Source: Bacteroidales bacterium | GTDB lineage: Bacteria > Bacteroidota > Bacteroidia > Bacteroidales > Bacteroidaceae | NCBI GenBank assembly: GCA_004557035.1 | Contig: SFFB01000003.1 | Location: forward strand, 1-64,000 | DNA: 64,000 nucleotides | Direction of reading: 5' to 3' | Shown: in pieces, positions 58,184-64,000 of the stretch | Layout of the letters: the number at the start of each line of letters is the position of its first letter | Numbering within the stretch: position 1 is the stretch's first letter | Program-made: the position numbers and the translations under genes | The notes under the pieces: model-generated | Seen by the model: the letters and a program-made list of their open reading frames with translations, nothing else | Told to the model about the DNA's origin: nothing | The model's database searches: none

Positions 58184-60913
58184 TTATCCTCTAAGCCTCT
58201 TGCGTTTCAAAAGTCTGTAAGCCTCGCCCACCCACAGCACCATCGAGGTGCCGCCGATGATGATGAGCCAGTCTGTGACCTTTAATGGTTCTACGTTGAA
58301 GATGGCGCCGCCGAAGGTTGTGATTATCAACTGTCCCACGAGAATGAAGCAAGCGATGAGCACGAAACCCTTGCATCCCTTGAAGTGGAAAGCCGACTTT
58401 CCCGTGGCAAAGGCGCGGGCATTAAACATGTTCCAGAATTGCAGCATCACGAAGATCGTGAAAAACAGGCTTTGCTCATAGTCTGTCATAGCTGGTCCGG
58501 CCTTGTGCGCCACGTCTGGAAGGTGGGTGAAATCAGTGAGCGACTCCATATTATATTGTCCGAAAAACCACAGCAGCCCGAACAGCAGGAGCGTAAAGGC
58601 CACTCCCGTCACGCCGATGCCCCATCTCATAGGTTTGTTGATGATGAAGGCTGTGCGTTTGCGTGGTTTGTGTCCCATTACAGACTCCGAGGGAGGTAGC
58701 GAAGCCAATGCCATGGCAGCAAAAGTGTCCATGATAAGGTTCACCCATAGCATTTGTGTCACGGTGATGGGCGAGCGTGTGCTCACGAAGGCACCTATCA
58801 AGACGATGAGACAGGCCACCACGTTCACCGTCATTTGGAACAAGATGAAACGCTGTATGTTTTGATAGAGCGAACGTCCCCACATCACGGCGCGGACGAT
58901 GCTCGAGAAAGAATTGTCGAGTATGGTAATGTCTGAAGCCTCTTTAGCCACCGACGTACCGTCGCCCATCGACAGTCCCACATGGGCGGCCTTGAGAGCC
59001 GGAGCGTCGTTGGTGCCGTCGCCCGTCACGGCCACCACCTGACCTTTCTTCTGCAGCGTTTCCACCAACCGTTTCTTGTCCATCGGCCGTGCGCGGGCAA
59101 TGATTTTAAGGTCGAGGATGCAGCGCTCCAGTTCTTCGTCGCTCAGGGCGGCAAATTCGGGTCCTGTGATGATGTTCTTCTCGCCGTCGCCCTCTTGCCA
59201 GAGGCCAATCTGTCGGCCAATCTCTCTGGCTGTGGCAATGGTGTCGCCTGTCACGATTTTCACGGCAATACCGGCGTCGATACATCGTTTCACGGCCGCA
59301 GGCACGTCTTCTCTCACGGGGTCGGCAATGGCCACAAAACCGAGGAAATATAGCGACTCCGTGGCCACACGGCCGTCTTTGATGTCGGCTTCGGCCTCGT
59401 CGAGCGAGTCGTAGGTTTTATAGGCAAAGCCAAGTGTGCGCATGGCCTGCTGCTGATAGGCCGTGAGCCGTTCGGTAGTGGCAGCGACGTCGGCGTCTGT
59501 CATATTGTTGTGGCAAAGCCCCATCACGATTTCGGGCGCACCTTTCACGTAGAGGGTCACTGTATTCGTCACGGCCGACTTAACCACTGTGGCCATATAC
59601 TTTCTTTCGGTGGTGAAAGGCACCTCCACCAGCGTCTCTGCCTTGGCCTTGACAGTCTCGTGGTCGATGCCGTGACTGTGTAGCCATAGCATCAAAGCGC
59701 CTTCTGTGGGGTTGCCCAATACGCCGGGCTTCGCAGGATCGGAGAGGTCGAGCGTGGCGGTGGAGTTCACGCAGATGCCTTCCACGATGAGTGCCGTTTT
59801 GCCTTCCCGGCTTGTCGGCATTTGTCCCGGCATGTCGGCAAAATGCGTTTGCCCCACGCGCATCTGGTTTTGCGTCAGCGTACCCGTCTTGTCGGTGCAA
59901 ATCACGGTGGTGGCTCCCATTGTCTCGCAAGCGTGCATTTTTCTCACCAGGTTGTTGGTCTTGAGCATACGCCGCATGCTGTAGGCCAGGCTCAGCGTCA
60001 CCGCCATGGGCAGACCTTCAGGCACAGCCACCACGATGAGTGTCACGGCTACCATCAGCGTCTGGAGCAGTTCGGCTAGGAAGCCAATCCAGTCGAAAGT
60101 GGCTTGGTGAAAATAAACCGTCAGACGCCCCACCACGATGAGCGTGGCCAGCAGGTAACTGTATTTTGATATTTTCCCCGCCAAGCCTTCAAGTTGCTCG
60201 CTCAGCGGTGTCTTCACGCTTTGGTCAATCTGTGCAGCCACGAAGACTTTGCCGTTTTCCGTCTGGTCGCCCACGGCGGTGGTGCGATACACGGCGTGGC
60301 CTTCCATCACCTTTGTGCCACGCATCACGTGGTTCGACGGGAAGGTGGCTTCGGGGTCAAACGCTTCGGGGTCTGTGGTTTTCTCACAGATGGGCTCGCC
60401 CGTGAGTGTCGACTCGTCCACGTGTAGCGAAACGGCCTCGATGAGTTCGCCGTCCGAGGGTATTTCGTCGCCTGTCGAGAGGCGCACGATGTCGCCAACC
60501 ACCACTTCCTTTTTCGGGACTTCCCTCAGCGTGCCGTCACGCCACACCTGTACGGCCGTGTCGTCGTTCACCTGGTTGAGCAGGTCAAACTCCTTGTTGG
60601 CTTTTTCTTCAAAATAAAAGGCCATTCCTGTGGCCAGAAAGATGGCCACAAAGATACCCATCGGCTCGAAGAAGGCAGACAACTCGCCCTGTTCTTCTCC
60701 CGGGGCCAGGTAGGTATAGATGGAGATGCCCACCGAGAGCGCTCCGGCCACGAGGAGGATGACGATGAGCGGGTCGGCGAGTTTTTTGAGATACTTGCGC
60801 CAGGCCGGTTCTTTTTGCGGCGGCGTCAAGACGTTGCTGCCGTGCAGTCGGCGGCTTTCCTCCGCTTGTGCCGTGGTGAGTCCGATATGTGTTTGGGGAG
60901 ATGTGGAATTCAT
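58184..60913 (-). CDS. PMCA-type calcium-translocating P-type ATPase
   Basis: About 909 residues. LTGEPICE is the actuator TGE motif, VAVPEGLPMAVTLSL the M4 PEGL ion site, DKTGTLTQNQM the phosphorylation site, and VTGDGTNDAPALKAAHVG the hinge. About ten membrane helices are visible, with the last six after the P domain. This is the P2B Ca2+ ATPase type, which exports calcium. The start at 60913 (MNSTSPQTH) gives the standard N-terminal cation-ATPase domain; an upstream ATG-open frame to 61048 overlaps the promoter. Confidence 0.93.
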   Translation of the reverse strand: MNSTSPQTHIGLTTAQAEESRRLHGSNVLTPPQKEPAWRKYLKKLADPLIVILLVAGALSVGISIYTYLAPGEEQGELSAFFEPMGIFVAIFLATGMAFYFEEKANKEFDLLNQVNDDTAVQVWRDGTLREVPKKEVVVGDIVRLSTGDEIPSDGELIEAVSLHVDESTLTGEPICEKTTDPEAFDPEATFPSNHVMRGTKVMEGHAVYRTTAVGDQTENGKVFVAAQIDQSVKTPLSEQLEGLAGKISKYSYLLATLIVVGRLTVYFHQATFDWIGFLAELLQTLMVAVTLIVVAVPEGLPMAVTLSLAYSMRRMLKTNNLVRKMHACETMGATTVICTDKTGTLTQNQMRVGQTHFADMPGQMPTSREGKTALIVEGICVNSTATLDLSDPAKPGVLGNPTEGALMLWLHSHGIDHETVKAKAETLVEVPFTTERKYMATVVKSAVTNTVTLYVKGAPEIVMGLCHNNMTDADVAATTERLTAYQQQAMRTLGFAYKTYDSLDEAEADIKDGRVATESLYFLGFVAIADPVREDVPAAVKRCIDAGIAVKIVTGDTIATAREIGRQIGLWQEGDGEKNIITGPEFAALSDEELERCILDLKIIARARPMDKKRLVETLQKKGQVVAVTGDGTNDAPALKAAHVGLSMGDGTSVAKEASDITILDNSFSSIVRAVMWGRSLYQNIQRFILFQMTVNVVACLIVLIGAFVSTRSPITVTQMLWVNLIMDTFAAMALASLPPSESVMGHKPRKRTAFIINKPMRWGIGVTGVAFTLLLFGLLWFFGQYNMESLTDFTHLPDVAHKAGPAMTDYEQSLFFTIFVMLQFWNMFNARAFATGKSAFHFKGCKGFVLIACFILVGQLIITTFGGAIFNVEPLKVTDWLIIIGGTSMVLWVGEAYRLLKRKRLRG

Positions 60914-61034
60914 TGTTCTTGTCGTTCTGTCAAAATGAGAAATGAGGTGGCGTACATATATTGCGACCGTTGCTTGTCGGCTGGAGGCTTCTGTCGTCGG
61001 CCTCTCGCTTGCAGACGGTGCATACACCGACAAG

Positions 61035-61042
61035 CAAAGATA
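61035..61042 (-). promoter_or_regulatory. -7 box of the Ca-ATPase gene
   Basis: TATCTTTG on the minus strand is a perfect TAnnTTTG, about 120 nt before the ATG at 60913. No -33 box was found. Confidence 0.45.
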
Positions 61043-61317
61043 AGACATTTATCTCAGATACCCCGTGCAGAGGGGGAATAAATATGATGAAGGCAAAATA
61101 CCTCCTTCCTTCCACACATCCCTTACGCTTTATAAAAGTCGGCGTCAATCCTACAACTCTACATCGCCGCGTCATAATCTTTTGGCATACAATGTTTTGG
61201 ATGATGTAGAGTCGAGCTCGGCAACTCTGCACAAACGCGCCGTCTCTGCATCAATCTCTTCATCGGCCCCCGGCGGCATCTTCTCAACATCTGCTTTCGC
61301 GCGCACGCGTATACCCT

Positions 61318-61414
61318 TTTTCCTCCCTTTGCTCCAATCACACGGTCACACCGACGCAAATTGCCGTGAATGAGCCCGTTGCTGTGATTGAACGGCAAGG
61401 TCGTTTCCAATCAC
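61318..61414 (-). repeat. Dispersed repeat family A, copy 4
   Basis: On the minus strand: the hairpin GTGATTG..CAATCAC with an enlarged loop (61414-61384), a 32-nt linker with CAACGGGCTCATTC as in copy 3, then GTGTGACCGTGTGATTGG (61351-61334) and a purine-rich tail. Confidence 0.8.
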
Positions 61415-61532
61415 GGCTGCCATACGATCCGGGGGAATTTGTGATTGATTTTGGCCCTATTTGAGCGCGGCCAAGCAACGGCCCTTCAGGTAGGGTGGTC
61501 AGAATTGAGAATGAGAATTTGGTAATTGCAAT

Positions 61533-61569
61533 GCGGCCAAGCACAGCCCTTCAGGCCGTGCTTGGCCGC
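61533..61569 (-). terminator. Terminator of the C69 peptidase gene
   Basis: GCGGCCAAGCAC pairs with GTGCTTGGCCGC, with an inner AGCCC/GGCC helix. It lies 19 nt after the stop codon. An AGCTCTTTTTGA stretch lies upstream on the minus strand, so a plus-strand reading is also possible. Confidence 0.75.
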
Positions 61570-61587
61570 TCAAAAAGAGCTTTCGTC

Positions 61588-63246
61588 TTATTTCTTCTCG
61601 GGCACGAGATAGCGGTCGCCGGTCTCGCGGATGAGGGTGCGGCGGTATTGCTCGGGATAGCCGGGACGTTCGGGCGGCACGGCCAGTCCGTCGGGGGTGA
61701 GCAGGAATTTGCCGTCTTTTTCCTTCTTCACGGCTTGGTCGTTGTATTTCACGATGAGATATTCGCCCAGCTTTTTCCATTCCTTGAGCATGTCTTGGGC
61801 CGTGGTCACGGTGTAGTCGGTGAGGAACTTGCGGGCTTCGGCCGGCGAGGTCTCGTAGAGCGTGAGGGCCTGTTTCTCGATTTCGGCCTGACGGGCGATG
61901 TAGCCGTCTTCGAGACGGTCGCGCACGGCTTCAACGCTCGGGAAGAGTTGGCTGTAGCGCGGATAGGTCATATTGGCCACCCAGTTGCACACCCAGAAGG
62001 CATTGTCCCAAGAGAAGGTCACGTCGTTGGCCGCAATTTTGTCGTAACAGGGCGGCACGCGGTCGGCACAACAATACACCGGCGTGTAGGCAATCATGTT
62101 GGGGTCGTCGTTGCCAAACCAGAGGATGCCGCCGATGGCGTTGGGCAGGTTGCCGCGCAGTTGGGCCACCACGGTGAAGGCCGACTGCTGGGTGGAGATG
62201 GGACGCTCGTTGAAATATTGTTTGCCGTCCACCTCAAACGACAGGGGAGTGGGGCGATAGGGCGACTCGTAGATGCCGGCGCCGGCGTCGTGGGTGATGT
62301 CAAACGGCGTGCCTTCATAGTGGTCGCGGTTGCTCATCATGAGTTCTTTGAGGGTGACGGGACGGTTGGGCTTGAAATAGAGGGGCATCACTTCGGACGT
62401 ACCAATGTGTTTGCCGTCGACGAAGTCGAGATAGCGGTCCATGCCGTCTACCCATTTGTTGAAGAAACTCCAGGCGCGGGCGTCGCAATAGCGCTGCGAA
62501 CCGAAATCGGCCGGGGCATAGGCGTCGGCAAAAGAGAAGTCGGCGTCTTTGCCTTTGAAATAGCCGCGCTCGCGGGCAAAGCTGATGACGTCTTTTGAAT
62601 AAAGCACGTTTTTCTTGTCTTTGAGGTCGAACTTATGGATGCGGCTTTGGTTGGCGTGCACGGCGATGCAGTCGTCGGGGATGCGCACGGCCACCCATAC
62701 GGTGCCGCGGCGGCCACTGCCTTTACCAATCATTTCGAGTATCCAAACCTCGTTGGGGTCGGCAATCGAAAACGACTCGCCGCTGCTGGCGTAGCCGTAT
62801 TCCTGAACCAGCGACGTCATCACGCCGATGGCTTCGCGGGCGGTCTTGGAGCGTTGCAGGGCGATGGCCATGAGGCTCACGTAGTCGATGATGCCGGCCG
62901 TGTCTACCAGTTCTTCGCGACCGCCGAAGGTGGTCTCGGTGATGGCCACCTGGTGCTCGTTGATGTTGCCCATCACACTGTAGGTCACGGGTGCCTCGGC
63001 AATTTCGCCGTGATGTTCGTTGGTGTCGCCGTCGATGATTTGGCGCATGGTGCCGGGAGCGTGGCGGGCAGCAGGATAATAGACCAGACGGCCGAACATG
63101 CCGTAGCTGTCGGCGTTGTAGGTGATGAGGGTGGAGCCGTCGGCCGAGGCTTTCTTGCCCACGAGGAAGTTGGTGCAGGCCTGTGAGGGAGTGGCCCATA
63201 CCAATGCGCAGAGGCAGGTGACGGCCGTGATGATTTGTTTGATCAT
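61588..63246 (-). CDS. C69-family dipeptidase
   Basis: 552 residues. The signal peptide (1-23, TPSQA) is removed to expose Cys24 (CTNFLVGK), the N-terminal nucleophile of this Ntn-hydrolase family. NADSYGMFGRLVYYPA, ITETTFGGREEL and WSDN-like VTFSWDNAFWVCNWVANM are family blocks. C69 enzymes cleave dipeptides, likely in the periplasm. It is flanked by a terminator and a spacer of 84 nt to nadC. Confidence 0.92.
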   Translation of the reverse strand: MIKQIITAVTCLCALVWATPSQACTNFLVGKKASADGSTLITYNADSYGMFGRLVYYPAARHAPGTMRQIIDGDTNEHHGEIAEAPVTYSVMGNINEHQVAITETTFGGREELVDTAGIIDYVSLMAIALQRSKTAREAIGVMTSLVQEYGYASSGESFSIADPNEVWILEMIGKGSGRRGTVWVAVRIPDDCIAVHANQSRIHKFDLKDKKNVLYSKDVISFARERGYFKGKDADFSFADAYAPADFGSQRYCDARAWSFFNKWVDGMDRYLDFVDGKHIGTSEVMPLYFKPNRPVTLKELMMSNRDHYEGTPFDITHDAGAGIYESPYRPTPLSFEVDGKQYFNERPISTQQSAFTVVAQLRGNLPNAIGGILWFGNDDPNMIAYTPVYCCADRVPPCYDKIAANDVTFSWDNAFWVCNWVANMTYPRYSQLFPSVEAVRDRLEDGYIARQAEIEKQALTLYETSPAEARKFLTDYTVTTAQDMLKEWKKLGEYLIVKYNDQAVKKEKDGKFLLTPDGLAVPPERPGYPEQYRRTLIRETGDRYLVPEKK

Positions 63247-63330
63247 AGGGTAGGGGGATGATAAGACAAGTCGCCGGGCGGCACGTGGCCGCTCAGTGAC
63301 TTTTGTTAGTAACTGTTGGAATGTAGGGGG

Positions 63331-64000
63331 TTAGCAGGCCTTGAACGACATATCGAGGCCTTTCACCGAGTGGGTGAGGGCGCCCACCGAGATGAAGTCT
63401 ACGCCACAGAGGGCATAGTCGCGGATGGTGTCGAAGGTGATGCCGCCGCTCGACTCCGTTTCCATGCGTCCGCCGATGAGTTCGACGGCGCGGCGCGTGT
63501 CTTCCACAGAGAAGTTGTCCAGCATGATGCGGTCGGCGCCGCCGTGGGCCAGCACCTGTTCGATTTCGTCAAAAGAGCGCGTCTCGATTTCCACTTTCAG
63601 GTTGAGGCCGTGGGCTTTCTGATAAGCCGCACAGCGGTCGAGGGCCTGGGCAATGCCGCCGGCAAAGTCCACGTGGTTGTCTTTGAGCAAGATCATGTCG
63701 AAGAGGCCGATGCGGTGGTTGGTGCCGCCGCCGATTTTGACGGCTTCTTTTTCGAGCATACGCATGCCGGGTGTGGTCTTGCGGGTGTCGAGCACCCGCG
63801 TGTGGGTGCCTTCGAGCCGTTTGACGTAGGCTGCCGTCATCGTGGCAATGCCGCTCATACGCTGCATCACGTTGAGCATGAGCCGCTCGGTTTGCAGCAG
63901 GCTGCGGACTTTTCCGGTGACAATCATGGCCACGTCGCCGGGTTTCACGTGGGCGCCGTCGTTAATGAAGGTTTCCACTTCGAGCGTGGGGTCGAAGCGG
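63331..64000 (-). CDS. nadC: Nicotinate-nucleotide pyrophosphorylase, 5' end cut
   Basis: 223 codons lie in the window and the frame stays open through base 64000, so the N-terminus is missing. The GTG at 63978 is internal, as the upstream codons still match the family. NadC converts quinolinate to nicotinate mononucleotide in NAD synthesis. LQTERLMLNVMQRMSGIAT, VLDTRKTTPGMRMLEK, GGGTNHRIGLFDMILLKDNH and the C-terminal SVGALTHSVKGLDMSF are the substrate and phosphate-binding blocks. Confidence 0.95.
   Translation of the reverse strand, partial: RFDPTLEVETFINDGAHVKPGDVAMIVTGKVRSLLQTERLMLNVMQRMSGIATMTAAYVKRLEGTHTRVLDTRKTTPGMRMLEKEAVKIGGGTNHRIGLFDMILLKDNHVDFAGGIAQALDRCAAYQKAHGLNLKVEIETRSFDEIEQVLAHGGADRIMLDNFSVEDTRRAVELIGGRMETESSGGITFDTIRDYALCGVDFISVGALTHSVKGLDMSFKAC

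Larger units (their letters stand above)
60914..61587. other. Long spacer between the Ca-ATPase and C69 peptidase genes
   Basis: 674 bases without a credible gene. It contains the -7 box for the ATPase (61035-61042), a 9-bp inverted repeat CTCTACATC (61157-61165) / GATGTAGAG (61203-61211), the family A repeat (61318-61414), and a duplicated terminator arm GCGGCCAAGCA (61467 and 61533). Small frames here lack start context. Confidence 0.65.

Noticed and set aside
61495..62598. 367-codon frame antisense to the C69 peptidase
   Set aside because: Shadow frame; the sense protein has signal peptide and the catalytic Cys.
1..64000. CRISPR array, prophage or insertion sequence
   Set aside because: No regularly spaced direct repeats, integrase, transposase or phage structural genes were seen; the repeats found are dispersed singly in spacers.

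Overview
The window is a chromosomal segment of a GC-rich member of the Bacteroidota, most likely order Bacteroidales and perhaps a Prevotella-like lineage. The evidence is the promoter style (TTTG, 19-20 bp, TAnnTTTG in front of several genes), a succinylornithine-type transcarbamylase, an EF-G2-type elongation factor, a GGGtGRT protein with its scaffold partner, DUF4831, DUF4835, DUF5063 and DUF6359 proteins, and the order dnaN - exonuclease - coaBC - DUF4835 - recN. The genus cannot be fixed from sequence alone. No phage, insertion sequence, CRISPR array or rRNA operon is present.

Layout. 0-5 kb: pepT (cut by the window edge), guaD, the GTPase-site-altered EF-G2, and an ArgF-type transcarbamylase. 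5-14.5 kb: a long minus-strand run (aminotransferase, LolE-like permease, DUF5063, 3'-5' exonuclease, RlmI-like methyltransferase, ispE, flavodoxin/ferredoxin protein, NDH-2, ribE, nth). 15-17.3 kb: SUI1 factor, short-chain dehydrogenase, FKBP and a secreted repeat protein. 17.5-24.5 kb on the plus strand: rpsF-rpsR-rplI, truA, a secreted GH110 alpha-galactosidase, a PIN toxin-antitoxin pair, and the highly expressed scaffold/GGGtGRT pair. 24.8-25.1 kb: tRNA-Ser(GCU) and tRNA-Glu(CUC). 25.3-39.2 kb on the minus strand: a DUF6359 lipoprotein with a HisC-like pseudoenzyme, a secreted pseudoprotease-TPR protein, recN, DUF4835, coaBC, exonuclease, dnaN, dnaA, cstA and rsmA. 39.4-49.3 kb: flippase-like protein, pepD, folC, dnaJ, grpE, an ABC-F protein and htpG. 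49.9-64 kb: a 53-residue conserved-looking small protein, DUF4831, the NAD(P)HX repair enzyme, small HAD protein, secreted protein, rmlA, secreted hydrolase, HD protein, Ca2+-type P-ATPase, C69 dipeptidase and nadC (cut by the edge).

Most genes are housekeeping (translation, replication, repair, cofactor synthesis, protein folding). The least explained material is in the spacers. Two dispersed repeat families recur there. Family A has four copies of about 100 nt in both orientations: a GTGACTG/CAGTCAC-type hairpin, a 32-34 nt linker, then GTGATTG-type direct repeats and a purine-rich tail. Family B has five copies built on CTGTCCYTATYCCCGT, mostly as inverted repeats. Several proteins keep a family fold but lose catalytic residues: EF-G2, the HisC-like protein, the ABC-F second domain and the trypsin-like TPR protein.
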